From Limonium bicolor (Eukaryota > Streptophyta > Magnoliopsida > Caryophyllales > Plumbaginaceae), in contig CM041777.1 of NCBI GenBank assembly GCA_023374045.1, positions 463,789,827 to 463,853,826 on the forward strand: a stretch of DNA of 64,000 nucleotides, read 5' to 3'. The notes under the pieces are model-generated. The model was not told where the DNA came from. It saw only the letters and a list, made by a program, of their open reading frames with translations, and ran no database searches. Both the position numbers and the translations under genes were made by a program. This document shows, piece by piece, positions 10,898 through 22,000 of the stretch; the first letter of the stretch is position 1, and every line of letters starts with the position of its first letter.

Positions 10898-12433
10898 TGC
10901 AGACGTTATATCGTGAGTGGTTAAATTGGTGTAAAATTAAAAGAAAAGAAATTAAAACTCAAAATAAACGTCGGGCTGCAAACAAATCCCGGTCACAGTA
11001 GTATAGTGAAAATGTAAGCGACCGGATATCGAACCGCGGGACTAATGTACATATTATAGTACCTAAGCGTGTCACAAAAAGGGGGGATTAATTGACTTGT
11101 TTATGAATAAAAAGGACAGATAAAATAAACTAAGTTAACAGATAAATTAAACGGGACTCTGGTTCACATTAATATAATATCTGCTCTTTCATGCTAGGTC
11201 TACTGGTTTAATTATAACTGTTTGGCAAGATTCCTGTTATTTTCTTAAGGTCCGATGAAAACTCATAAGAACTCGTTTACCTGTAATGCAAGGTCCGATG
11301 AAAACTCAAGCAAAAGCCTGCAAACGGCAGAGGAGTGTTGAGGGATTACATTTGCAACTGAGTACTAACTTAAACGATGAAAATAAGTTTCCCCCAGTTT
11401 TACGGCTTAATTAACCCATCTGTTTCCAACCGATGAAATCAAAAACAGACTTAGTAAAGCATTTTAATAAATTCATGAGGTTTATTAAAAAGATGCGAGA
11501 AAACCTTTAAACGTAACAAACTTCATTAAAATTAAAACCAGTAAAACATATTGCATAATTAATACAGATACATAATAATTATTCCCAGAGTATACGTAAA
11601 CTAATGAAATGAAAATAAAACAAATGGAGAAGCGGGAGATTAGAGATGAAAATGAACAGTGAGTGAAAGTGTAGTGGTACGAAGATGGAATGATGGTGTG
11701 AATTGGAACTCCAGGAGGAACCACGGACGGAACCTCCAGAAGGACACTGGAGAAGGTGTACTGAGGGTTATATTTATAGAGGAAGAAGAAGCAGAGCAGC
11801 AGCTCATTGATTGAGCTCGTTGATTGCAGCTCATTGATTGCGCAGGGGACAGGGCTGCAACGCGTGCGTGATTTCTGGTAGGCGCCGACTGCTTAAAGGA
11901 TATGGCGGAGGCAACTTGCAGAGGGAGTCGGCGAAGATAACCCGTTGATTTCCTGGACATTTACACGTGTCCGCTAGATAAGGGGCGGTTCTCTCATCTC
12001 CTCTCTTGTCCGCATGTTAATAGGCGGTTTATATTAGTCATGTCCGCCACATAAGGGGCGGTTGCCTCTACATGTTGTCCGCCTGTTATGAGGCGGTCTC
12101 CTCTCTATATCTTCCTTGTCTCTTGTCCGCCTCGTATGTGGCGGTTGCATTCAGAGTTGTCCGCCCAATACGGGGCGGTTGCCCTCTCTGTCTCGTGCGC
12201 CTGTTAATAGGCGGTTAAGGCAAGTCGTGTGCCTTCTCACGTGCCTCTCTGTAATCCTTTATAGAATATGTGTTTATTTGGTATTTTTCCTACATTTTAA
12301 CACATATAATACATCAGTTAATATAACAACATAAATATAGGAAAAACCCAAGATAAGTGAGAAACATTACTAAAAATGCTGCAATTAATAAGGTGATTAA
12401 ACCTTAAAAAGTCTATATGTTTTGCACTTATCA
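10898..12433 (-). repeat. 3' LTR of the Athila-like element
   Basis: 1,536 bp, TG...CA ends. It differs from the other LTR by few substitutions and small indels. One of these is an ~18-bp CAGCTC-type duplication present only in the right LTR near 17755. Contains the GTCCGC...GCGGT hairpin array at 11969-12216. Confidence 0.9.
11969..12216. repeat. GTCCGC...GCGGT hairpin array in the left LTR
   Basis: Seven copies of a ~22-bp inverted repeat, arms like CCGCCT/AGGCGG with 5-9-nt loops, separated by 12-27-bp linkers. The last copy begins GTGCGC. The arm bases vary between copies but mostly stay paired. Confidence 0.85.
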
Positions 12434-12448
12434 AACTTCCTCACACTT
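12434..12448 (-). other. Polypurine tract of the Athila-like element
   Basis: On the minus strand AAGTGTGAGGAAGTT immediately precedes the 3' LTR start TGATAAG. It would prime plus-strand DNA synthesis. Confidence 0.75.
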
Positions 12449-13887
12449 GACTTTTGCTTGTCCTCAAGCAAATAAGGAATATAATTATCTCTAAGCCATA
12501 ATAATAAAACAAGATTAAATAAGTGTAGAAGGGAATTTAGACAAAGTGACAACTTGAAAGAATAATTCTGCTCTTAGAAGTAGGTTTTTATAAACAGTGA
12601 AGAAGAACAATTTAATAAAAGCATAGAAAAACTAGACTGCAGAAAACAAGTTAGATTAACCTGGGATTTCAACCAATTTCTATTCTCTAACCCGGGATGA
12701 CAAGGGGTGTGAAGTAATGCCTTATTCCGCAATACCTTTCAACACCACGTACTCATGTTTATAAATATAAATTGCAATTTACTATTTACATCTTTTTTTT
12801 TTGAATGTGCAAATTGTATATACAAAGCACATATTATTTTTATATATTTTTTTTAAAATTGCATTATTTTTTCTGTACCCCAGACTTTTCTCTCTATCCT
12901 TGTGCGGTGTTGGGTCTTCTATCCCAGATCACGAGACCTTAGGTAGATAGGTGTTAAAGCACCCCAAAGAACTTAATAACCGGATAGACGAGGCCTGTTT
13001 TTTGTAAGAAAAATTCATAAACAGTGGAGTACCTTGTCTTTATCCTTTTCTTTCCTTGACTTTCCACATATTTCCATAATCCCAAGCTAAACTAAATTGG
13101 TTTTTACAATTAGCAGATCTATCATTTTTGAGCGAAAATAGAGTATTTTGAAGGAAAATAATTTTATACAAACTCCTTTAAATAAAACCATCTTTCAGTT
13201 GTCACTTGACATAATTTCAGACACTTCTACAATTATTTTATCTCATTTTTGCATTTTTTTTAAATTTAGGCAGTTTAGAGTAGCAAAAAGTGAGTGTGGC
13301 ATTATCGAACAACTGTCATATTTTCAGGGAAAGGTCTCTCCTTCCTCACACTTAAGAGGAGCAATGTCCTCATTGTTCAGAATTAAATTCAAGAAAAGGA
13401 CCTTTCAAAATATGACAGACTCATAAAGGATTAAATAAATACGGGTTGAACATTAATAAATAAAGGAAGAATTGAAACTCCCCTTGTATCGTAGATTGAG
13501 GAAGGTATCCTTCCTCACACTTAGAGCTTTGGTAGGGGTGAGACGTTCCTCACACTTAAGTTTGCGCAAGTGTTCAACCCAAGATATCGAAATTCCTAGA
13601 GCAATTGAGGTTGCTTCCATAGGCGAGTTCAGCTATATGTTGGAATATAGAATTTGTTCTGAAAAGGAACACATATATAGCCAGGAGAACTCAAATTTGC
13701 ACAAAAATTAAATAAAGGCAAACCATAAATAATAATGCATAAATAATAAAAACATAAAGTAAACTGAACTGTTACCTTCCTGAATATAACAAAAGTTAGT
13801 CAAGGTTCAAACAGTAATAGTCTACAAAAAGTCAGTAAACAACAGGGAAATATAAAATAAAGATAACAATAAAATAAAATAAAATCA
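12449..13887. other. Non-coding 3' internal region with repeated PPT-like motifs
   Basis: No gene. Three further copies of the PPT core (AAGTGTGAGGAA on the minus strand) lie at 13341-13353, 13509-13522 and 13545-13558. The remainder is AT-rich and unassigned. Confidence 0.55.
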
Positions 13888-15125
13888 CTATGGTGGTGGT
13901 GGAGGCTGCACTGGTCCCTGGCCTATCTGAGCAAGGAGATGCTGCATGAGCTGAGCGGTCTGCGCATGCAACTCATCACTCCGGTCCATGCGCTGTATCA
14001 CCCGTGACTGCTCAGCCAGAATCCTCTGCTGGGACTGCTCAAAGCTCTCAAACCTCTGATGGAAGGCCTGGAACTGAGTCTGGAGATCTGTCGGGATAGG
14101 TACAGGAGCAGGGATCTGCATCACGGTAGTAGTCGGCGCGTAGGGCTCCTCTCCCTGTGCAGTGTCAGCGGACGGTGGGTCGGGATCAGCTGAGTGTGTA
14201 GCTCCCGTAGAGGGCCCCGCTGCTGTGGAAGATGCAGTGGAAGACTGAGCAGCGGTACCCCTGACCCAAGTACCGTCATCTGAGCGATGAGCCCGCATAA
14301 AGCCCCAGCTCGCACAGTCAGCAGTGACACTGGGCGCTTTCCTGAACGGAGCTCTAAAGCTTGCTTGACCTCTGCTGAGAGTGGGACGGAACCGATAAGG
14401 TGGAGCCCGATGAAGAAGGGAAAAATGGGAGTGATCTTCTTCTTCTTCGTCCTCAGGTAGGAGACCACCTTATGGAGCTGGCCGAACATGATGTGGCTGA
14501 AGGAGATGCGCTGAGCGGGTGGAGATGGACCTAGGAAGTAGTCTAGTAAAGCGCAATCCTCATCAGAAGCATCATGCGCCCCAGATGGGCGAATCTGATG
14601 ACTGAGGATCTCCAGGAGAAGCCTCTGAATCAGCGTGGGGAAGCTCGCGAAAGGGAGGACATCCTTCTCCTCCTCCCCTCTATGTCGGATCCTCCGACCT
14701 ACAACCTGAAGCCATCTAGACTTCGACCTCTGCAAGTACTCCTCTGTGAATCCTCGGATATCGTCAGGACTATCCGGGATATCAAGGAGAGAAGTGAATG
14801 TCGAGGGTGTGATCTCCACGGGGTGATGGCGTACATAAGAGGTGATGCTCAGATTGCCCGCCCGGGCATTAGCATAAAACTCTCTAACCAGCTCCGGACA
14901 AAAGACTCCCTGCCCTATCCTTAGGACCAACGAAAGTCCTAGTCTGGCAAACAGAGTATCCACCCCTGCAGCCTCTAGCACCGCAGGCTCAAATTTCCTC
15001 TCCATAATAAAATCCTTGCCTAGATCGAACCAGGCACGAGCCTCTGCTAAGATAAAGCCGTCGTCCCGAAGACAAGGTGCAGAAGAAGATGCACCGGGAC
15101 AGTCGCCACCACGAATACGAGGCAT
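13888..15125 (-). pseudogene. Putative plant transposon protein (Athila-type ORF), frameshifted
   Basis: The single ORF of the element. Frame 1 starts at the ATG at 15125 and runs as a globular protein (LAEARAWFDLGKDF, REFYANARAGN, HHPVEITPSTFTSLLDIP). That sequence type is known from plant databases as the putative plant transposon protein family, found in Athila/Tat-related non-autonomous elements. Around 14340-14400 the plausible reading moves to another frame. That frame ends at 13888 with an S/T/P-rich stretch, then a Q/R/E-rich probable coiled coil (FHQRFESFEQSQQRI) and a proline tail. The original frame stays open to 14121 but its C-terminus looks out of register. The function is unknown; a gag-like or RNA-binding role is only a guess. 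No zinc knuckle is visible. Confidence 0.6.
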
Positions 15126-16091
15126 ACTAATATATTTTTAAAAATTTAAAAGCAAACCAACATTAACAGCATAACAATTAATATTTAAATATTAAACAGA
15201 GTAAGAATAACATAAAAATCAATAAACATAAAAATTACATAAAAATTAAATAGACAACAACAACATAAAAATCAATCAACAACAACAACATAAAAATCAA
15301 TCAACAACAACAACATAAAAATTAACAAATAATAACAACAAAAACATTAATAAACAACATAAAAATTAATATCAAACAGAACATTAATATTTGACATGAA
15401 CAACTTAGCAAAATAGAAATAAGATGAACAAAGAATGTGAAATATAAACAGAATAATTATACAACATAAATTCTGTCGAAAATTCGACAGAATCTCCCCT
15501 AAAATTCTTCGTTTCTCCACAATTAATTCAGTCAAACGCAAGGTAATTTAATACCGTTATCAGCCTAAATCCACATATAACATCCTATAATCATAAATTA
15601 TTCAGTTAAAACAACAAGGTATTACAGAGTTCGAAAAATGCATTTTTAACAAGCTATTCTCGTATCTACATATACTTGAATTTGGAATTCACCCAAAAGA
15701 TCAAATTTAAGTATAATCAGAGTAGATTAAACCTTGTGCATGTATATATGATTTATAGAAGAAGAATTCGAAGACAAATTTGCAAATTGAACTCGAAATT
15801 TTCGAATTGGTTAACCTAGGGTTTCGAAAATTCAGTCTCTAATTTCTCATAATGTAGTTCATCATTTGCGGATTTGAAGCTATAGTAACGTAGAGAATTG
15901 AAAAACGAAGATTTCGGTACTAACCTTGCGTAATTTGTTGGAGAATTGAGGAAGATTGAGCAAATTGAGGGGAGGGCGATTCGCGCGAGCTGTGTTCTCC
16001 TTGGCGTCGGGTTCGAGCTGGAATTTGGGGAAGAACAGAGTGAGTGAAAACGCAGCGCTTCAGCTCGTTGTTTTTTTTAATGCCGAGACTC
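15126..16091. other. 5' leader of the Athila-like element, AT-rich
   Basis: No ORF of note. At 15254-15325 an imperfect tandem repeat of CAACAACAACATAAAAATCA type occurs three times. The rest is unassigned untranslated leader. Confidence 0.5.
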
Positions 16092-16252
16092 GTCCGCGCG
16101 TTTTTAGGCGGTACTGACTTGTGAAGCGTCCGCTCGTTATTAGGCGGTCATGCCTATCTGCGTCCGCTTGTTATTAGGCGGAAATGACTGGGCGCATCCG
16201 CTTGTAAAGAGGCGGTAGGCCTTGTGTGGTGTCCGCTTGTCAGGAGGCGGAC
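16092..16252. repeat. Second GTCCGC...GCGGT hairpin array, in the 5' leader
   Basis: Five copies of the same hairpin type as in the LTRs, with ~35-bp spacing, placed 570-730 bp inside the PBS. Arms are of the form TCCGCTT/AGGCGGA. Its presence both in the LTR and outside it argues against a simple LTR tandem expansion. Confidence 0.85.
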
Positions 16253-16469
16253 ACGGCCTGCGTTTCTTTTTTTTTTTTGATTTAAACGAAACATGTTTCG
16301 TAACAGAATAATATATAATCATAAGTTAGTAATAAAAATGATCTAATTTAATTTACAGAAAATTAAATGTTAGTAATTAGTTGACAGAATATTAAACGTT
16401 AGTAGTTAGAGACAATGGAAAGAAATGACAGAAACTATAAGTTAGTAGTTAGTAGACATAAAATTAAAA

Positions 16470-16540
16470 TGTTAGAGACAATGGAAATTAAATGTTAAGG
16501 ACAATGGAAATTAAATGTTAGAGACAATGGAAATTAAATG
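16470..16540. repeat. 23-bp tandem repeat, three copies
   Basis: Three near-identical copies of a unit containing TTAGAGACAATGGAAATTAA. They are followed by looser AGTCAGATGTCC-type repeats to about 16630. Confidence 0.8.
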
Positions 16541-16800
16541 TCAATAATATAAGAGTTAGAAGTTAGATGTCAGAAGTCAGATGTCCGTAGTTAGATGGCC
16601 AAAGTCAGGTGTCCAATGTCATATGTCCAATTAATATTAACACATTATTAGATAATTAATATTAACATAATATAGTAGAAAATTAATATTAACATTTAAG
16701 CAAGATATTATAGACATAATATTAACAGAAATAAGAGAACAAAATATTTATAATTAAACAGGTGAATAATCCGGGGCTTAGGAACTAGAATAAATCTAGT

Positions 16801-16817
16801 CCCTGGCAACGGCGCCA
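16801..16817 (-). other. Primer binding site, tRNA-Asp type
   Basis: On the minus strand TGGCGCCGTTGCCAGGG begins 3 nt inside the 5' LTR end. It complements the 3' end of plant tRNA-Asp (known ending CCCGGCAACGGCGCCA) with one mismatch. This is the usual primer of Athila/Tat elements. Confidence 0.85.
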
Positions 16818-16820
16818 TTT

Positions 16821-18375
16821 TGCAGACGTTATATCGTGAGTGGTTAAATTGGTGTAAAATTAAAAGAAAAGAAATTAAAACTCAAAATAAACGTCGGGCT
16901 GCAAACAAATCCCGGTCGCAGTAGTATAGTGAAAATGTAAGCGACCGGATATCGAACCGCGGGACTAATGTACATATTATAGTACCTAAGCGTGTCACAA
17001 AAAGGGGGGGATTAATTGACTTGTTTATGAATAAAAAGGACATATAAAATAAACTAAGTTAACAGATAAATTAAACGGGACTCTGGTTCACATTAATATA
17101 ATATCTGCTCTTTCATGCTAGGTCTACTGGTTTAATTATAACTGTTTGGCAAGATTCCTGTTATTTTCTTAAGGTCCGATGAAAACTCATAAGAACTCGT
17201 TTACCTGTAATGCAAGGTCCGATGAAAACTCAAGCAAAAGCCTGCAAACGGCAGAGGAGTGTTGAGGGATTACATTTGCAATGAGTACTAACTTAAACGA
17301 TGAAAATAAGTTTCCCCCAGTTTTACGGCTTAATTAACCCATCTGTTTCCAACCGATGAAATCAAAAACAGACTTAGTAAAGCATTTTAATAAATTCATG
17401 AGGTTTATTAAAAAGATGCGAGAAAACCTTTAAACGTAACAAACTTCATTAAAATTAAAACCAGTAAAACATATTGCATAATTAATACAGATACATAATA
17501 ATTATTCCCAGAGTATACGTAAACTAATGAAATGAAAATAAAACAAATGGAGAAGCGGGAGATTAGAGATGAAAATGAACGAGTGAGTGAAAGTGTAGTG
17601 GTACGAAGATGGAATGATGGTGTGAATTAGAACTCCAGGAGGAACCACGGACGGAACCTCCGGAAGGACACTGGAGAAGGTGTACTGAGGGTTATATTTA
17701 TAGAGGAAGAAGAAGCAGAGCAGCAGCTCATTGATTGAGCTCATTGATTGCAGCTCCCCATTGACTGCAGCTCATTGATTGCGCAGGGGACAGGGCTGCA
17801 ACGCGTGCGTGATTTCTGGTAGGCGCCGACTGCTTAAAGGATATGGCGGAGGCAACTTGCAGAGGGAGTCGGCGAAGATAACCCGTTGATTTCCTGGACA
17901 TTTACACGTGTCCGCTAGATAAGGGGCGGTTCTCTCATCTCCTCTCTTGTCCGCATGTTAATAGGCGGTTTATATTAGTCATGTCCGCCACATAAGGGGC
18001 GGTTGCCTCTACATGTTGTCCGCCTGTTATGAGGCGGTCTCCTCTCTATATTCTTCCTTGTCTCTTGTCCGCCTCGTATGTGGCGGTTGCATTCAGAGTT
18101 GTCCGCCCAATACGGGGCGGTTGCCCTCTCTGTCTCGTGCGCCTGTTAATAGGCGGTTAAGGCAAGTCGTGTGCCTTCTCACGTGCCTCTCTGTAATCCT
18201 TTATAGAATATGTGTTTATTTGGTATTTTTCCTACATTTTAACACATATAATACATCAGTTAATATAACAACATAAATATAGGAAAAACCCAAGATAAGT
18301 GAGAAACATTACTAAAAATGCTGCAATTAATAAGGTGATTAAACCTTAAAAAGTCTATATGTTTTGCACTTATCA
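16821..18375 (-). repeat. 5' LTR of the Athila-like element
   Basis: 1,555 bp, near-identical to the left LTR. It carries the seven-copy hairpin array at 17910-18158. It abuts the PBS on its left and the TSD ggaca on its right. Confidence 0.9.
17910..18158. repeat. GTCCGC...GCGGT hairpin array in the right LTR
   Basis: Same seven-copy array as at 11969-12216, in the other LTR of the element. Confidence 0.85.
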
Positions 18376-19589
18376 GGACACAAGTTCGGACATGCCACTG
18401 TTTTGGCCAAAAACCTTGTTTAAGGATGGGAAATGATGAGGATAATTAGGTATTGATGTTATAAGGTTATTAAGGACATGTTTGGTGGGTAACAAAGATA
18501 ATTAAGTGGATGAATAAGTATAAGTGGTGAGGGAAGTGATTCACTTAAGATTAAGTTTGTAAGATTAAGTTGTAAGACTTAAGAAGAGTTAGGTTGGGAT
18601 CATTAAGGGTTAAGTAAGGTAAGTAATTTAAGTAAGTTGAATTAAGTTAAGTGATTAACAACCTAAAACTGAATGAATGTTTTAGGACTTGGGAATTTGG
18701 ACTCCGGAAGAGAGTAAGCAACCGAACAACCAACGGTGAACGGTACAGTTCTTCTTGTGACCTTCTTGCTAACGAGGTGTCCCTCGGCTTGTGTGCTATT
18801 TGTTTTTGTGGGCTCACTAAACAAGATAAAGCATGCAACCGGAATATTATATTTATTGTATTGTTGTGTGATGTTTGAAAACTAACACAACATACCGTGA
18901 GAACTTACTAACCAACGTTTAGTAAGGAATTGAGTGAGACTAAGGAACGCTCCCTAATATGGGCTGATATAAACCGAAAGAGGTTAACCAAAACATGGTC
19001 TTGAGACTACTACTAACTGGAACTTGAGTGAGGAAACCCGGGACCGATCTCCGGTCATGCATGCTAAGAAAAAGGGGGTCGGTATCTATAGCAGATTCGA
19101 CTTCCGCTTAAGGACTTGTCTTCGGACTTGTAGCTAGGGCCGGTTGCCGGCTCAGCTACGTGCGGACTCCCGTCCAGGGTAGGTGGCATTAAGATGGTGC
19201 GGTGGGACACCTAAATCCCAGGTTTGGACTTAGGATACAACCATTCCCCTCCAGGAACGGTTTGTTGTATACTGAGAATAAGTTAAGATTAAGATTAAGG
19301 TAAGGTTAAGATAAGTTGCAACCATTCCTTTTTAAAGGATGGTTTGTATTATTAAGATTAAGATAAGCTACATCCACTCCTTATTAAAGGATGGTTGTTT
19401 CTAAGATTAAGATAAGACTAAGATTGAGGTGAGATAAGGATGGACTAAGATTAAGAGGGAACATTACTTAAGGAGTTAAATAATTAACTCTCTAATTAAG
19501 GGAACGCATTTAAGTCGTTCATTGTGTGTGAACTTTGATTGTTCATATCTGAGTTGTTGTTTACTGCACTTTCTATTATGTTGTGCATC

Positions 19590-19700
19590 TAATCAACCTC
19601 CATGCTATCGACAATTAGTCGTCGTAGCCACGTTAGCTTGGGGGCCATGAGAGGATCGTACCAGCATTCGTGCTGACCCCTTTGGGGGCTGTTTTACTAC
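19590..19700 (+). other. Conserved structured block near the solo LTR 3' end
   Basis: About 105 bp that are nearly the same as the reverse complement of 48045-48155. It includes CCATGCTATCGACAATTAGT, GTTAGCTTGGGGGC and a stem of the form ACCAGCA...TGCTGACCCC. A weaker version occurs near 53900 in the LTR at 53.5-58.5 kb. A role in 3' end formation or packaging is possible but unproven. Confidence 0.6.
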
Positions 19701-20219
19701 ACAGGTACATCAGGAGGCGGCCGTCGCGAGAGTAAGAAGGGGTACAAGTGTTGCAGATTAAGTGTGGCCTACGAGTTGTGCATGTACACTCGTATGGCAA
19801 TTGAGTTAGTAAGATGTATAGGATGTGAGGGGATTGTAAGAAGGATATGTAATTGGTTAAGGTTGTTGTACTAATGTTCGGTATATTCTGTAGTCAGACC
19901 GTGGCAAGGTCCTGGATTGTAAAGAATTCCGCTGTGACATGTTTATATATATACTGTTAAGTTGCGAGACCACATCTGGATTGAGTTGGGGTGTTACAAG
20001 AATAAGAGGAATAAGAGACGTGCCATGTACGGGAGGAAGGGGTGAGTAGGAGAGAGATTTTTTTTTCAAAATGTCATAACTTATAAAATATAAGTGCAAA
20101 AATAAAATAAATTATACCATTGTTCATCATTTTCGTGCTCTTCAAAATAAGAGCAAACATGAATATGTTTTGATAATTTTTTTATTTTTTATTTTTTGTA
20201 TGTACATATTTTTTAAGAT

Positions 20220-20702
20220 TCATTGTGAATCTTAAGTTTGAGAAAAGTGAATCAAAGGTTATTACAAAGTGAATCAAAGGTTGTTAAAAAGTGAATCCGA
20301 GAGTTGCTTAAAAGTGAATAAGAGGTTAACAAAAGCGAATCTCATAAACAGAGATTGTTTAACTAAAGTGATTCTGATTGTTTGACTAGTGTGAATCAGA
20401 GATTTTAGAAAAGTGAATCAAAGGCTGTTAAAAAGTGAATCACAAGTTGTTACAAAGTGAATCAGAGTAATAAGAGTGAATCTCATAAGCATGGATTGTT
20501 TAACTAAAATGATTAAGAGGTTTAAGAAATGTGAATTAGAGGTTTTTATAAAGTGAATCATGCGTTTAAGAAAGGTGAATCAAAGGTTTAAGAAAGTGAT
20601 TCTTGTAAATAGAGATTGTTAACTAAAGTGAATAAGAGGTTTAAGAAAAGTGAATCAAAGGTTTTTTAAAGGTGAATCAAAGGTTTAAGAAAACTGAATA
20701 TT
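20220..20702. repeat. Array of GTGAATCA motifs
   Basis: About twenty degenerate copies of a ~20-25-bp unit AAAGTGAATCAAAGGTT, some with GAATCTCATAAACAGAGATT. It lies just inside the left TIR of the long-TIR element, the usual place for subterminal transposase-binding repeats. Confidence 0.7.
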
Positions 20703-20744
20703 TTGTTTAATACTAGTAAAAGTTAATCATACCACAAACTTATG

Positions 20745-21130
20745 TGAGGGTGGTTTTTAGGGGTTTGTGAGGGAGGTAGGGTAATCTTTTTGGCATTAGT
20801 TCTACACTTTATATTGTCGTCACTACTCGACAGTTTTTTAGGGTTTGTGGTTTAAGGTTTAGGGTCTAACAACCTTAAACCTTGCACTACCAACCCTAAA
20901 AATGCATGCCTTCGACATTTTTAGCTATCCTAGGGTGGTTTTGGGTGTTTGAAGGGGGGAGGGTATTCTTTTTGGCATTAGTTCTACACTTTATATTGTC
21001 GTCACTGACTCGACAGTTTTTTAGGGTTTGTGGTTTAGGGTTTGTGGTTTAGAGTTTAGGGTCTACACTACAAACCATAAAATTGCCTTCGACGTTTTTA
21101 ACTTTACTATGGTGATTTTTAGAGTGTTTG
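20745..21130. repeat. 183-bp direct duplication with TTTAGGG-like runs
   Basis: GGCATTAGTTCTACACTTTA recurs at ~20791 and ~20974 with matching flanks, and a third partial copy begins near 21106. Each copy contains GTTTAGGGTTTGTGG-type runs. Confidence 0.75.
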
Positions 21131-21512
21131 GGGTAAGATTCATTTTGATAATGAATAAGGTTCATTTTATTATTAAAGAAGATCATTTTGCTAATCAATA
21201 ACATTCATTTTAAAAATACCTAATATATACTCATTATAAAATATAAATTTTAAGTTTGCCAAAACATATATACATCTTGTTTTGAAGAGCACAAAAAATG
21301 ATGAACAATGGTATAATGTTTTTTTATTTTGCACTTATATTTTTTGAGTTATACATTTTGAAAAAAACAAATTTCTCTCCAACACTCCCCTGCACGCGTC
21401 TACCCACACCTTTTCTATTTTTTTTCATTCTTTTTGTTTTCTCCCTATCATATGCTGACACGTGGATTGACTCCATATTCGCCAGGGTCTCTGTTCCGAT
21501 TACTAAAATCTA

Positions 21513-22000
21513 AAATATGGGTTTCTCACCTCCTCTTCTCCTTCACAAGGGATTGATAGCTAAACAGTTCATGCGTCTTTGTACTTGCATTTTCCTTCTA
21601 TTCTCTTTCAGCGATATGGTATTCGTTAAAGTGTGCACATCCAAGCTCCTTAACTATTTTCAGTGTCACCTTCGCTTCCATTTCCATGTCTGCTTTAGTG
21701 GCACCAAAAGCACTAGCCATATTTGTTTAGGGCTCGTAATCATTTCCAGCATTATGTCTTCTATACCGCCTGGTGTAGTGGCAAGGCAACCTCTTAGTGC
21801 ATGATTTTGATTAGCAAACTTGGTCTGGAACACAGGTTGAAGGTTGAACCAACTTCAGACGCATAATAGATTGGCTAAAATTTAGAAGTCTCATACTGTT
21901 GCTTAACCGCCCTAATGAGAATAAAATATGTCAGGGTTTTATTATCTAATTTGTAAACAAATTATAGTTTTAGATATAGTTTTGTAGAAGATAAATAATA
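21513..22000. other. Unassigned stretch
   Basis: No gene is recognised. A 40-residue minus-strand ORF at 21598-21720 (starts MASAFGATKADMEMEAKV) has a protein-like composition and an upstream stop. It could be a remnant of a captured exon. I do not recognise it. Confidence 0.25.

Larger units (their letters stand above)
10898..18375 (-). mobile_element. Athila-like non-autonomous LTR retrotransposon
   Basis: Two near-identical LTRs (10898-12433 and 16821-18375) flank a 4.4-kb internal region. The TSD is ggaca (10893-10897 and 18376-18380). In the element's own orientation (minus), LTRs begin TGATAAGTGC and end CGTCTGCA. The PBS next to the right LTR matches tRNA-Asp and a PPT adjoins the left LTR. 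Internal coding is limited to one transposon protein ORF; no protease, RT or integrase is present. High LTR similarity and intact TSD indicate a recent insertion. PBS, PPT and LTR start fit the Athila/Tat branch of Ty3/gypsy; the clade call is inferred. Confidence 0.9.
7922..19998 (+). mobile_element. 4.6-kb solo LTR (TGAAATACC...GTGTTACA), interrupted by a nested element
   Basis: Begins TGAAATACCTC at 7922 and ends GGGGTGTTACA at 19998. It is flanked by identical agaat at 7917-7921 and 19999-20003. Removing the nested Athila-like element and one TSD copy (10898-18380) leaves about 4.59 kb. No PBS, PPT or coding DNA adjoins it, so it is a solo LTR left by unequal recombination. It shares blocks with LTRs at 47.7-51.0, 53.5-58.5 and 60.7-64 kb. 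Those with pol nearby point to chromovirus-type Ty3/gypsy elements. Confidence 0.88.
7825..21512. mobile_element. Long-TIR DNA element split by a solo LTR
   Basis: The left TIR lies in about 7825-7921 and resumes at 20004-20170. The right TIR is about 21230-21512. Matching blocks include the GCGATATGGAG/GCGAATATGGAG region, ACATGTCA/ACGTGTCA, and a well-conserved inner block (TTATACCATTGTTCATCAT and its complement). The pre-insertion TIR reads continuously once the solo LTR at 7922-19998 is removed. The core holds an array of GTGAATCA motifs and a 183-bp duplication. No transposase is seen, so it is non-autonomous. The exact outer ends and TSD are not resolved. Confidence 0.65.

Noticed and set aside
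13148..13711. Small plus-strand ORFs in the Athila-like element
   Set aside because: Opposite to element orientation and overlapping the repeated PPT-like motifs; no homology.
20830..21070. Interstitial telomere repeat (TTTAGGG)n
   Set aside because: Only scattered GTTTAGGG units interspersed with TTTGTGG; they belong to a 183-bp duplicated unit of a TIR element.
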